Shown here piece after piece: positions 33,328 through 45,083 of a DNA stretch of 64,000 nucleotides. The translations under genes and the position numbers were made by a program. This DNA is from Maratus speciosus (Eukaryota > Arthropoda > Arachnida > Araneae > Salticidae): assembly GCA_963932465.1 (NCBI GenBank), contig OZ010792.1, positions 110,788,935-110,852,934 on the forward strand, given 5' to 3'. The notes under the pieces are model-generated. The model was given only the letters and a program-made list of their open reading frames with translations, was not told the origin of the DNA and did no database searches. Each line of letters opens with the position of its first letter. Position 1 is the first letter of the stretch.

Positions 33328-35280
33328 GGGGGGGGGGGGGGGGCTGATGGGGCTACAGCCCCCCCCCCTCGAAATTTTCGAAAGTGATATGAAAAAATGC
33401 TGATTTTTCGTCTTTCTTTTTCGAAATTTTTTTTAATTTTTTTCAATCGTACAACGGACTAGCCATTCTTATTAGTCCCATATTAGTTTACATTGGCAAC
33501 AAAGAAGAGAAAGGGGGCTGACGGGGCTACAGCTCCCCCCCCCTCCTCCCGAAATAGTCGAAAAATTAAATGCAAAAAGTGTTTTTACCTTACTTTTTTA
33601 AGCTAAATCTGTAATTTTTTTCTTCTGTCATATAGCAAAATAGGCATTCTCGTTAACACCCTATTAGTCCACATTGACATAACAGCATACCGAAAGATGG
33701 GGAGGGGGCTGATGGAATTTCAGCCCCCTCCTCTCGAAATGGTCGAATATGAAATGAAAAAATACTGCTGAATTTTTTCTGTCTGTTTAAGATAAATTTG
33801 CATTTTCCCCCCTATCGTTCAACAGACTATGCGCTTCCTTCGCTTTAGTTCCATATTAGTCTATATTGACACTAAAGAAGAGGAAGAGGGTTGATGGGGT
33901 TACCTCCCCCCCCCCCCCAACCAGAAATAGTTGAAAAATTAAATGAAAAAAGTGTCTTTTCCTTCCTTTTTTAAGATAAATCTAATTTTTTCTTCTGTCA
34001 TACAGCAAAATAGCCATTCTCGTTAACACCATATTAGTCCACGTTGTCATCACAGGATACCCAAAGATGGGGAGCGCACTGGTGGAATATTACCCTTCTC
34101 TCGAAATAGTCGAAAATGAAATGATAAAATAGTGCTGATTTTTTTCTGTCTGTTTGAGATAAATTTGCATTTTTCCCCTATTATTCAACAAACTAGCCGC
34201 TCCCTTCGCTGTAGTTCCATATTAGTCTACAGTGACACCACATTATACCCAAAAAAGTAGAAGGGGGCTAATGGGGTTACAGCCCTCTCCCAAAAAAGTC
34301 GAACATGAAATGAAAAGTGTTGATACTTTCCTTTCTGTTTGAGATAAATTTGTATTTTTCCCCTATCAGTCAACAGACTAGCCGCTCTCTTCTCTTTAGT
34401 TCCATGCTAGTGCACAGTGACACCACATTATACCCAAAGGGGTGAAAGGGGCTAATCTGGTGCCCTCTTCCTAAATAGTTGAAAATGAAATGAAAAAAGG
34501 CTGATTTTTTTCTTCTTGTTTGAGATAAATTTGTAAATTTTCTTCTCCAATACAGCGAAATAACCATTCTCGTTAATCCCATAAGTACACATTGACATCA
34601 CAGCATACCGAAAGAAGGGGAGGCAGCTGATGGGCTTAGAGCTCCCTCCTCCCGAAATAGTAGAAATAAAAAAAATATTGCTTTTTTTCTTTCTGTTTGA
34701 CATAGATTTGTATTTTTTTCTTCTATCATTCAACAGACTAGCCGCTCTCTTCTCTTTAGTTCCATATTAGTGCACAGAGGCACCACATTATACCCAAAAA
34801 AGTAGAAAGGGGATGATGAGGTTACAGCCCCTCCCAAAATAGTCGGAAATGAAAAAAGTGCTGATTTTTCTTTTGTTTCCGATAAATTTGTAATGCAATT
34901 GTTTTCTGCAATACAACGAACTAGACACTCTGGCTAGTCGCATATCAGCGCACGGTTACACCACAGTATACCCAATGAGGGGAAGGGGGCTGATGGGGCC
35001 TTTTCGAAATAATCAAAAATGAAATGAAAAAAAATCTCCTGTTTCTTCCTTTCTTTTGAGATAAATTTATAATTTTTTTTCTGCGACGCAGCTATTCTGG
35101 TTAGTCCTATATATTAGTGCACAGTGATACCCCAGCATGCACCCAAAGAAGTCGATGGAAACAGGTGTGAGGTTACAGCTCCATTCCCCCTCTGAAGAGA
35201 CTGCAGTGAAATGAAAAAAGGGTTGATATTCCTTCTTTTTCAGATAGATTTGTTTTTTTTTTTTGGCATGCCACAAATTT
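33328..35280. repeat. tandem array, about 11 copies of a ~180-bp unit
   Basis: The marker GGGGCTGATGGGGTTACAG (with variants) recurs near 33345, 33511, 33700, 33893, 34075, 34265, 34447, 34624, 34811, 34985 and 35160. Each is followed by CCCTCCC, GAAATAGTCGAAAATGAAAT and CCATATTAGT.CACA. Units are diverged. Small ORFs here are by-products. Confidence 0.85.
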
Positions 35281-35419
35281 GTTTTTCTCGTTAATCCAAT
35301 ATCCTCCTCAGTCCTGCGACCAAATTTACTTCAGACCACAAAATCAGTTTTCAAATTACTGAAAAATAGCTCCATCCCTGTTTTACTGGATAAATAAAAA
35401 GATGTATATATGCTGAGTT
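35281..35419. other. junction between two satellite arrays
   Basis: These 140 bp do not belong to either array, and I do not recognise them. Confidence 0.4.
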
Positions 35420-38400
35420 CAAGACACCTACAAATTTTTTTCGCGGATTTTCTGCCAAAATTCACATTTTTTTACGAAATCCTTCGTCTAAATTTGCGAT
35501 TTTTCCGCGGCTTTTTGACGAAATTCGCGTTTTTTCTCGTCTTTTTGATGAAATTCGCGTTTTTTCTGCGGCTCTTTGACGAAATACGCATTTATTTGAC
35601 GAAATTCGCATTTATTTGACGAAATTCGCTTTTTTCTACACTTTTGCCGAAATTCACGTTTTTCTGTAGCCCTTCTTTGTGATCCTGCTTTTCTTTTTTT
35701 GCGATCCTTTAACGAAATTCGCGTTTTTTCCGCTTCTTTCTGATGGAATTCGTGTTTTTTTAGCGATCCTTTGTCGAACATTGCGGTTTTCCTGCTGCCC
35801 TTTGACTAAATTCGCGTTTTTTCTGAGGTCATTTGCCAAAATTCGCATTTTTTTGTTACACAATCCTTCGTCGAAATTTGCGTTTTTTCAGCGGATTTCT
35901 GATGAAATTCGCGTTTTTTTCTCGTCTTTTTGATGAAATTTGCGTTTATCTGGGGCCTTTTGATGCAATTCACGTTTTCCCGTGTCCTTTTGACGAAATT
36001 CGTGTTTTTTTGCGTTCCTTTACGAGCTTTTTTTTCACAGCCCTTTGACGGAATGCGTGTTTTTAGCGATCTTTTTTTTAAATTCAAGTTTTTCCATGAC
36101 CTTTTGATGAAATTCGCGTTTTTCCGCTGATCTTTAACGAAATTCGCGTTTTTTTGTGATCCTTTGTCGAAATTTGCGTTTTTTCCGCAGTCGTTTGAAG
36201 AAATTAGCGTTTTTCTGCGCCTTTTTATCGAAATTTGCGCTTTTTTACGCAAGCCTTCGTCAAAACATGCATTTTCCCGCGGATCTGTGACGAAATTCGC
36301 CTTTTTTTCGTGATCCTTTGTCGAAATTTGCATTTTTTCAGCGGCTTTTTGGCGAAAATTGCGCTTTTTCCGCGGGTTTTTGATGAAATTCGAGTTTATT
36401 TCGCTGATTTTTGCTGAAATTCGCGGTTTTTTTTTACGAAATCCTTCGTCGAAATTTGCGTTTTTTCCCGAGGCTTTTTGATAAAATTCGGTTTTTTCTC
36501 GTCTTTTTGATAAATTTCGTGTTTTTTCTGCGGCTCTTTGACGAAATTCGCATTTTTTTGCGAAAGTAGCGCTTTTTCGCGGCTGTTTGACGAAATTCAC
36601 TTTTTTCCACAGTGTTTTGCCGAAAATCATGTTTTTCTGTGCCCCTTCTGTGACTCTGCTTTTTCATTTTTTGCGATCCTTTAACGAAATTCGCGTTTTT
36701 TCCGCTTCCGTTTGACGGAATGCGTGTTTTTTTTAGCGATCCTTTGTCGAAATTTACGTTTATTCTGCGGCTCTTTGACGAAATTCGCATTTTTTCTGCG
36801 GCCCTTTGACGAAATTCGCGTTTTTCTTGAGATCATTTGCCAAAATTTTCTTTTTTACGCAATCCTTCGTCGTAATTTGCGTTTTTTCAGTGGATTTTTG
36901 ACGAAATTCGCGTTTTTCTGCGGCTTTTTGACAAAATTTACGTTTTTCCGTGTCCCTTTGACGAAAGCCGCTTTTTTTTGCGATCTTTTACAAAATTAGC
37001 TTTTCGCCGCCGTTTCACGGAATACGTGTTTTTAGCGATGTGTTTTCGAAATTCGTGTTTTTCCCGCGACCTTTTGATGAAATTCGCGGTTTTTCTGCGG
37101 CCCTTTGACGAAATTCGCGTTTTTTTCGAGGTCATTTGACGAAATTAGCGTTTTTATATGGCTTTTTGACGAAATTCGCTTTTTTCAGCAGCCTTTTGAC
37201 GGAATTCACGTTTTTCTGTGGCTCTTCTTCATGACCCTTTTTCTTTTTTTGTAATCCTTTAAAGAAATTCGCGTTTTTTCCGCTTCTCTTTGACGGAATT
37301 CGTATTTTTTTAGCGATCCTTTGTCGAACTTTGCGGTTTTTCTGCTGCCCTTTGACTAAATTCGCGTTTTTTCTGAGGTCATTTGCCAAAATTCGCATTT
37401 TTTTTTACACAATCCTTCGTCGAAATTTGCGTTTCTTCAGCGGATTTCTGATGAAATTCGCGTTTTTTTCTCGTCTTTTTCATGAAATTTGCGTTTTTCT
37501 GCGGCCTTTTCACGAAATTTAAGTTTTTTCTGCGTCCCCTTGAGGAATTTCGCGTTTTCCCCCTTCCCTTTGACAGAATGTGTGTTTTTTTAGCGATCCT
37601 TTCTCGAAATTTGCTTTTTTTTCTGTGGCGCTTTGACGAAATCCACATTTTTCTGTAGTCATTTGACGAAATTCGCGTTTTTTTCGCAATCCTTTGTTGA
37701 AATTAACGTTTCTCCGCGGCTTTTTCGACGAAATTCGGTTTTTTCCCACGCCATTTTAGTGAAATTTACCTTTTTTTGCCACCTTTTGACGAAATGCACG
37801 TTTTTCCTTGTCCCTTTGACGAAATTCGCGTTTTTTTGCGATCCTTTACGAAATTAGCCTTTTCTGCGAAGTTCTTTGACGGAATGCGTGCTTTTGGCGA
37901 TCTTTTTTCGAAATTCTCGTTTTTTCCGCGACCTTTCGATGAAATTCGCGTTTTTTCTGCGGCCCTTTGACGAAATTCGCGTTTTTTTCGAGATCCTTTG
38001 TCGAAATTTGCTTTTTTTCGCGGGTTTTTGACGAAATTAGCATTTTTTATGGCCTTTTTGACAAAATTCCCTTTTTTCAGCAGCCTTCTGGCGGAATTCA
38101 CGTTTTTCTGTGGCTCTTCTTCATGACCCTTTTTCTTTTTTTGCGATCCTTTAACGAAATTTGCGTTTTTTCCGCTTCCCTTTGACGGAGTGCGTGTTTT
38201 ATAAGCGATGCTTTGTCAAAATTTGCGTTTTTTCTGTAGACCTTTGACGAAATTCGCATTTTATCTATGGTCATTTGTCGAAATTTGCATTTTTTCGCGG
38301 CTTTTTGACGAAATTTGTGTTTTTTTCTCGTCTTTTTGATGAAATTTGCGCTTTTCTGCGGCCTTTTGACGAAATTCATGTTTTTTCTGCGTCCCTTTGA

Positions 38401-38570
38401 CGAATTTCGCGTTTTTTCAGCTTCCCATTGACGGAATGCGTGTTTTCTTTAGCGAGCCTTTGTCGAAATTTGCTTTGTTTCTTCAAACCCTTTGACGAAA
38501 TTCGCGTTTTTTCCACTATCCTTTATCGAAATTAACGTTTATCCGCGGCTTTTTGGCGAAATTCGGTTTT
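35420..38570. repeat. minisatellite, about 100 copies of a ~30-bp unit
   Basis: The unit is close to CTTTGACGAAATTCGCGTTT followed by TTCTGCGGCC, repeated for 3.15 kb with many variants. A longer period is visible because blocks near 35690-35900 and 37220-37480 are almost the same. The lysine-rich open frames on the minus strand (e.g. 35806-36630) and the phenylalanine-rich ones on the plus strand arise from the repeat and are not called as genes. Confidence 0.9.
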
Positions 38571-38574
38571 TTTC

Positions 38575-38625
38575 CTTCCTCGCGGGCCCACAAGTTAACC
38601 CACGGCGGGCCACAGGTTGTGCATC
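38575..38625. mobile_element. single hAT-like terminus
   Basis: Read on the minus strand this is CTAGGGATGCACAACCTGTG followed by GCCCGCCGTGGG, the typical end of a hAT element of the kind starting CAGGGRTGCACAACC. It lies exactly at the broken RT reading frame. No matching second end was found near 33320. Confidence 0.55.
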
Positions 38626-38626
38626 C

Positions 38627-39385
38627 CTAGTCTAAAATATCATCTATTACTGGAAGGGGGTAGTTATCCCTCATTATCTTTTTATTAAGCTTTCTGTAAT
38701 CAATACATAATCTGAAATCGCCATTCTTCTTTTTGGCTAAAACAATAGACGCGGCGTCACTCGAACAACTTTCTCGTATAATTCCTTTATCAAGCCATTC
38801 CTGGAATTGTTTATCAACAAACGCTTGCTCTGCAAATGCTAATCGCCTGGGTCGGTGCGTAATTGGTATTTCATCGCTCAATATTATTTTAACTTTCAGA
38901 TTAACACTTTTAGTTTTCTCAGGCTTATAATTCTCAACTAAGTTAATTAATTCTTCTTTTAAACCGCAGTCAGTTATGTAAGTAAGATCGATTTCATTTA
39001 CATTAACGAAATTTGCTATTTCTTCTAAGTAAACAGATTCATATCTAGGAGTGTCGGTGGAATTTAACCGCAAGCTTGGGATGGTCATGGGAATGTTTGT
39101 AACATCTGACCGCAAGACTGATTTGGCCATGGGAATGTTTATAACATCTGAAGGAGTGTCTATCTTCGGAATTTCTAAAGGAACCGCAGTTACCATATCA
39201 ACAATATAATTTTTCTCCTTATTTCGCTTACTCGCAACTTTAAGGCCATTACCCGATATTTCAAAATTTAATTTATTCAAACAATTATTTCCTAAAATCA
39301 TTTCATACTGTAAATCATTAACGACATAAATATCACAATTCACACTAATATTATCAATTGAAATGTCAGTACAGAAAAAAACCAT
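38627..39385 (-). pseudogene. gypsy protease C-terminus and RT N-terminal part
   Basis: An open frame of 252 codons contains YEMILGNNCLNKLNF (end of the retroviral-type protease), a long linker, then the RT fingers with ITHRPRRLAFAEQAFVDKQF, LDKGIIRESCSSDAASIVLA and FRLCIDYRKLNKK. It stops at the PLPVIDDILD block, where the hAT-like terminus begins. RT copies the element RNA, but here it is cut before the palm. Confidence 0.85.
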
Positions 39386-39906
39386 TCGGACGCACTCCTT
39401 TTCCGTTAATTCTTGTCAATTTTACATCATTTTCATTTAATTTAGGGCGTCCTAAAACCTTATAGATATTATTGTTGATCATTGTCACATCAGATCCGGA
39501 ATCTACCACAGAATTGACGTTTTCCTCCATAATTTCAATAATTTTTAGGATTTTATCCGATGGGTAGGAATTGTTATTGGTAGTGTTTACTGATTTATTA
39601 TAATTGAAGTTACTTTGGTCAGCCCTATGTTCGGTTTATTTGCCTCTAAAATAAGTTTGTCCTTTTTTTTCTGAGGAGACACTGATTTGATTTATGGTAG
39701 GCGTATTCATTACAATAAAAGCATTTAATTTTGAAAGGGTTAGCATTATTTCTTGTGTTAAGATGATTTTTTTTCATGTCATAAGATCATTTTTTACTAC
39801 TTTGTGGAATGTTATTTCTGTTAAAACCTTTGTTTTCAACGTTTTAAGTAAAACGCATTTTAACATCGTTATTCGGATTTCTCGGTTCGGAAGTCTTCCC
39901 GTAAGG
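39386..39906 (-). pseudogene. gypsy gag C-terminus (zinc knuckle) and protease active site
   Basis: At about 39670-39720 the minus strand encodes a cysteine-histidine knuckle, CFYCNEYAYHKSNQC, with five instead of four residues between the second C and H. At about 39490-39530 a VDSGSDV motif marks the protease active site. Stops near 39590-39660 and a frame break near 39386 separate these parts. The reading frame on the upper side runs into the insert at 39907. Confidence 0.75.
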
Positions 39907-40370
39907 CATAGTGACGTCACGACGACGTCGTTGTGAAGTCACACTGTGACATTGTGACCGTCGATGTGACGTCACGTGACGTCGATGTGAAGTTATTGTG
40001 ACTAGAATGTGAAGTTGTTATGGCCGTTTTAGAGCTCTTTTGTGACGTCACATTGTGACGACTATGTGAAGTCACGGTGTGACAAATTTATGAAGAATGT
40101 GTCATTTGTGACTATTTTGGTATTAACTTTCTGACGAATTTGTGTCGAAAGGGACAATGCTTTAAAGTCACATTGATATGCGTCATTTGTGACGAAATTT
40201 TCTTTAACACTGTGATGATTCTGTGACGACAGCGACACTGCTTTGAAGTCACATTGTGACAATTTTGTGAAAATTGTGTGATTTGTGACGATTTTGTCAT
40301 TAACGTTATGACGAATATGTGACTCTAGTGGCAATGTTGTGAAGTCACACTACGACATACTTGTACAGTT
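39907..40370. repeat. left subterminal TGACGTCA-rich repeat region
   Basis: TGACGTCA occurs at about 39912, 39970 and 40041. A unit of about 80-95 bp containing GAAGTCAC, a GTGAC word and ATTTGTGAC.ATTTT repeats about four times from 40060 to 40350. TGACGTCA is also the consensus binding site of CREB/ATF-type bZIP factors. Whether that matters here is unknown. Confidence 0.75.
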
Positions 40371-41329
40371 GCAAACACGTATGCATGTCACACATAGTCT
40401 CACTTATGCATGTTGTAAAATTATTTACATCTATAACGTTAATATACTTCGGCGATACATCGCAATTAAAACTTGGGGGCCGCTATAACAAGGGTATACC
40501 AAAATAATTTTACTGATGCCCCGCAGACTTCAATTTTTGTTGCACCTTTCTTTCCTATTGCAATAAATCAGAACATTGGAGACAACTGAATGATCGATCT
40601 ATCACAATTTTTTCAAAATTAGCTATTTGTTAAAAGCGTTAAAATTAACAAAGAAACATTTTGTTTAAATTTTCAAATCTTTATCAAAATAAAATTTGTA
40701 TTAAAAATATAGTATCTTATAGTATATACAGTACTTTTTATATTCTTTAAACTGTAGAAAATACTGAATGAAATTAATTTATCTCATTTAATACGCATTA
40801 CGAACTCGAAGTCACTGGTGAATTTGTTTTTTTTCGATTACACAACATTTATAATAAAAAAAAGAAAGATAAAAAGAAATGTCGATATTAAGTAATTAAA
40901 TTTTATATGTTTTATGATATTGATTACCATAATATATATATATATATGATTGTAATTCAAACAAGTTGGGGGAGAGAAAATCGGGTACTTCTTTGTTATA
41001 GAGGGCCCTATAAATTTGATTATGCAAAAATTGCAGTAACGATATTGCTAAGATCATTGTAAAGTTTATGCATGCGTTATATACATATATATATACACTC
41101 GAAACGCCCATCATGTGCCATATAGTCATTATATACGTATTGTTTACGTCTTTTACGCCACATACATGCATATATATATTGATATATGTCATATACACAC
41201 ACATATATATGTATGTAATGTGTGTATATATATATATATATATCATGTACACCTTACACAGATGTCATAAATATAAATGACTACAACTGGACATTTTATC
41301 TCACAAAATGTTGTATGTATCATATGTTG
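40371..41329. repeat. interior of the CATAG element: AT-rich with TA/TATG microsatellites
   Basis: Dinucleotide-rich TATATA, ACATATAT and TGTGTATATA tracts lie at about 40930-40950 and 41080-41250. ORFs across them (e.g. 40896-41252 minus) are low complexity and are not called. Confidence 0.6.
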
Positions 41330-41457
41330 TCATAAAGTCATATATGCTTTATAATATGGTAATTCATAATCAGGATCCACTATATCACAAAAATACCTAA
41401 ACAAGTTCAAACCATTTCGATTCTTAAATATACAATGATTTGTCATACTAGCGTTTT
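41330..41457 (-). CDS. candidate terminal exon of an unrecognised secreted peptide
   Basis: On the minus strand a strong pyrimidine-rich acceptor (CCCTTTTTTTTCCTTCCAG) ends at 41458. The following 128 nt are open to a TGA at 41330 in the phase left by the donor at 43562. The part has two cysteines (in NHCIFK and RYFCDIV) and an acidic DPDYELPYYK stretch. I know no family with this pattern. Phase agreement has about a one-in-three chance, and other exons could lie between, so this pairing is a hypothesis. Confidence 0.25.
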
Positions 41458-43561
41458 CTGGAAGGAAAAAAAAGGGCAACAAACGCTGCTGCTTTTGTAA
41501 TTGCATTGTTAACTTTTGACTATATAAAGGAAACTGTGGTATCTGAAAATATGACAACTGTTAGTTTTATTTCAACATATAGTTTTTAAATCGAATAATT
41601 GTTTTAAGTACTATTTAATGTTGATATTACAAATATTTATTCGAATATTAGAAAATGTGATTTTAGGTATGTAAAAAAAAAAGATTTAAAATATAAAAAT
41701 AATAAGTTATTGATATTTTTTTATATTTACAATAAGTATAAAATTACATACTTTGGATCAATATTGTCAATTTACAAATACAAAATTCTCAAATATACAA
41801 ACTGACCTTTGTAAATATCTATTCGTGGTTATCTCCAGCCTTTTTAATTTTACAAAATTTCCGAAGTACATTCTAGCAATATAGTTCTGAAAGTACTCAA
41901 ATGAAAAATACAACTTTGGTATAGAAAATTAACTGAGTATCACCAGTATCACTATGTTGAGAATTCTAAGAACAATTTCGGCAACAATCATTATGTTGGA
42001 AGATAGCAGCAATAACATAAAATCGTATTTTTAAGCTCACTGTAAAAGTAAGTAAAACTTTTGGGTATGTATAAAACGGTGACACAAAGGGTTAATTTAT
42101 TTTACATTAGGGTTTGCTTGAAGTAAAATACATATTTAAAACAACTTTTTGATTATTAAAAAATAACTTTAATAATTTTAATAATTGATTGACAAAATTA
42201 ATTTTTTATTTATGAAATTATATATTATAAAAATAATAACTCTTACTATCTATGGTTTTTTTAAAACAATAATCCCTTATTGTTTATAAAACACAGCACC
42301 ACAGCTACTCTATTTTGCGTCTAATGTGAAAGTTTTTATGTTTTGCCAAGGATATATGTTGCTATGACCACTATAACTCTGATATTATCATAAATAGTAC
42401 AAAGAGATTAGAATCTACTACAAAATTTTTAAAGTAAAGTCTGGTGAAAATTTTATAAATAGTATATGTTCTATTAGAAATACAGATAATAATATTTATT
42501 TTTATGTGACACAATAAAACAAAATAATGAACACGGTATCAAATGGTTAACTACTTTTTAATGTAAATAAAGTATAAAAATTGAGACCATAAACACAAAA
42601 TAGAGCCACACATAGATTCATTATTATTATTAATGTTTTATTTACAAGATTATGGTAATTATAAATAAGAAATCCATTTTAATCACGCTGTTTACAAAGA
42701 GTGTATAATATCGATATTTTGAAATTTATATAAAATCATTCAGGAAATAAAATGATAAAATTATCCAGAATAAAAAGTAAATAATAAAAGATGGTTATTA
42801 CATTTTAGATACCGTTCAAATATTTGCGTTGTTTTTTAAGTAAAATCATATTTAAACTCTTACTGATTGTATAACTTCTATATTTTCATTTGCCAACAGA
42901 CTTCTAGTTTACTTTGAAAATATTTCAATAAGAATGTTTAACACCTGAAAAGCTTTCACCCGCTATGACTATGTCTTTATAGATTTTTAAACATTTCTCA
43001 GGTTGAATAATACATTAAATAATCATTTTTTTCCCCTTAACATTACATATCTATGATTTCTTATAATAGTATACGTCTCCGTTGTGTCTTATATTTATAA
43101 ATTCCTCTTCTGAGCAGATGCAAATTTTTTAAATAAAAACATGCAATGCAAATTGTTTAAGAACATCACTTAATACAAAATTAAAAACTTACGTTTGCCA
43201 ATAATTTTATTCTATAAAAAGGCTTTTTTTATTAAATAATTTAATTATCCTTAAAAGTTTAATAATTATATTAATAATTGATTATAATACTTGTCCATAT
43301 ACTTCTATACTTATGACACTATGTGGTTTTAACCAAATATTTAAATAAGAAAATAAACCAGATTAAAATGCAATTTAAATCACTAATTTTAATAATATGA
43401 TCAAAACTGTTGAAAAAGAAGTTAGATGTTTTAACAAAATAAAAAATAAATGTATTGAAATATTTTTGTTCTATAGCATGTTTATGAGAAGCTAACTAAA
43501 ATCGTTGTAATTAAACAAACAAAAAAAAAAAGCAAACAGGGAAAATAATGTTTTTACATAC
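41458..43561 (-). other. possible intron / unassigned AT-rich interior
   Basis: This stretch would be the intron of the candidate two-exon gene. Another acceptor-like site (TTTGCATCTGCTCAG, near 43110) is followed by a short open stretch. That stretch does not lead to a phase-compatible donor I trust. Nothing else is recognised. Confidence 0.3.
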
Positions 43562-43649
43562 CTAATTTCATTGACGTTATACGTTTTGCTTTGATTTTGG
43601 GGAACCAATTAAATCCGATAATAAGTACGATAGCAAAGACTTGAATCAT
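43562..43649 (-). CDS. candidate first exon: signal peptide and 5' splice site
   Basis: On the minus strand an ATG at 43649, with an in-frame stop upstream, opens MIQVFAIVLIIGFNWFPKIK and a few more residues, including a likely cleavage after the KA. This is a short, uncharged start, a hydrophobic core and then a basic segment, typical of a secretory signal. At 43561 the frame meets G|GTATGTAAA, a good 5' splice site. The surrounding 43640-43850 is GC-richer than the rest of the insert, as a 5' UTR might be. The peptide family is unrecognised. The evidence is sequence pattern only. Confidence 0.35.
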
Positions 43650-43849
43650 CTTCAACAAGTCAAAGCTACCGTAATTTTCTTGGACTTATATTTTGTTAGC
43701 TGTACTAACTTGGATCCTGAGGACGTTCTTGTTTCAGTTTTTAAATCCGTGTCAATACGTGGGTGCTGTCCAGTGTCCACAGAACTTCCCGCGTTTATTC
43801 TAAAAAGCTTCACTGTTACTTTCATTTATTCTGTGGTCGAGTAGTAACA

Positions 43850-44959
43850 AATGAAATAGTGCAGACGATTTTTAAGTGTCGAATTTCGAAGCAGATGTTT
43901 TTCGGTTTATTTGTTTTTGTATACAATAGATTCGGAAATTAAATGCGCAATAATTTTATCAGATTGTTTCTAATTCAAATTTCCTGCTTGAGAATGTTTT
44001 ATTGTATTTCACCTTTTATTTTTATCAGTTTTAAAACAAGTTAAAATGAATTGCAAAGTTTCTTTTATGTAAATTATAATAATAATACTATCCATAATTA
44101 GAATTTACTAGATAAAACATTGCTTAAATTTTCAAAATCTTTACAAATAAATTTAATGGTAATAATGAAGACCCCCCCCCCTTTTTTTTAAAGTAAAATT
44201 TGTATCACAGGTAATATATATAAAATATCTTCTTAAAAAATACAACAAGATTATCGAGAAGAAAAAGGTTTTTCTTTGTCAATCTGTCATTCTTTTCATA
44301 TTAATTTTCTGTAGAATAAAACATCTTGTAAAATAATTTTTAAAGATATATTTTGAAAACAAAAAATGAAAATATGAATAATTAATTATGTCATGGGCTT
44401 TGCATAAATTTTGTACATTTATTTTATATTCGGAAAATGTCAATTTTATTTTAAACGTCGGAAAGAAGTAGAATAAAAAAAAATAGTTACTTAAAATAGT
44501 GGAACACTAAGAAGAAAAAAATATGACTTGAATGCCAATTATAAAGTAAGAAATGCATATATGACTAAACTTTGAAGACGCTTTCTGCGTGCTCATTAAA
44601 AGCTGCAGACTTAACTGTAATAGAAATTTTTTAGCTTGAAACGACAGAAATGTTTCGACTACTCTTTGAGAAACTTCTAATATAATAGATGATCATTTAC
44701 AAAAATCTTTATAAAAGATAAGTCGAGGTATGTTTACCTAAAGTATTTTTTAATTAGATGAAATTCGTATAATTAGGAAATCTTTTTGTGTCACTGATAA
44801 ATTAATTACATTTCATGTTATATGAAAATAAAAAGTTTTGGTCAGAGGTACAGAGTCAACTTGGACCACGGTTTTAAAAAATTTAAAACCCAGCAGAAAA
44901 ATATTTTTTACAGTAAATAACATGTTTTTAATAATTTTTGTAATTTTTTAAAGTTTTCT
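43850..44959. other. interior of the CATAG element, unassigned
   Basis: AT-rich, with a C/T homopolymer pair at about 44171-44190. No coding signal is seen. Confidence 0.4.
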
Positions 44960-45080
44960 AAGAAGTTCACATCTCAGTCACAATGTGACATCACTGAGTG
45001 GTGGAATTTTGGTCACAGATGTGACGTGACAAGAGTGACTTACAGTGACGTCACAATGACTTCACTGTGACCATGCTATG
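44960..45080. repeat. right subterminal repeat of the CATAG element
   Basis: It carries GTCACAATGTGAC, GATGTGACGTGAC and AGTGACGTCACAATGAC words matching the left end in inverted orientation. It is shorter than the left region (about 120 versus 460 bp). Confidence 0.75.
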
Positions 45081-45083
45081 AGG

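Larger units (their letters stand above)
39907..45080. mobile_element. 5,174-bp insert with CATAG ends and 3-bp TSD
   Basis: The left end reads CATAGTGACGTCAC, and the right end read inward reads CATAGCATGGTCAC. The same 3 bp, AGG, lie outside both (39904-39906 and 45081-45083). Removing the insert and one AGG makes the surrounding gag frame continuous, which fixes both boundaries. The ends carry repeated GTGACGTCAC and GTCACA words. Inside I find no transposase. The interior is very AT-rich, apart from a GC-richer patch with an exon-like sequence at 43562-43850. A 3-bp duplication recalls CACTA or Harbinger elements, but the ends match neither clearly. Confidence 0.8.

Noticed and set aside
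35806..36630. 274-codon lysine/asparagine-rich open frame (minus), with similar ones nearby
   Set aside because: It lies wholly in the 30-bp minisatellite. The unit lacks stops in several frames on both strands, so long frames arise by chance.
35420..38570. Regular short repeats that might look like a CRISPR array
   Set aside because: There are no unique spacers, the units are adjacent and diverged, and the context is eukaryotic.
33320..38625. A complete hAT element with both ends inserted in the gypsy RT
   Set aside because: Only one hAT-like end was found. The other edge is a G-run next to the 188-bp duplicate, and no 8-bp duplication is seen.
40896..41280. Tyrosine/isoleucine-rich ORFs on both strands
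   Set aside because: They are translated TATA/TATG microsatellite.
43641..43844. 67-codon plus-strand open frame
   Set aside because: It has no motif. The opposite strand at the same place gives a better signal-peptide and splice-site reading, so I prefer the minus-strand model.
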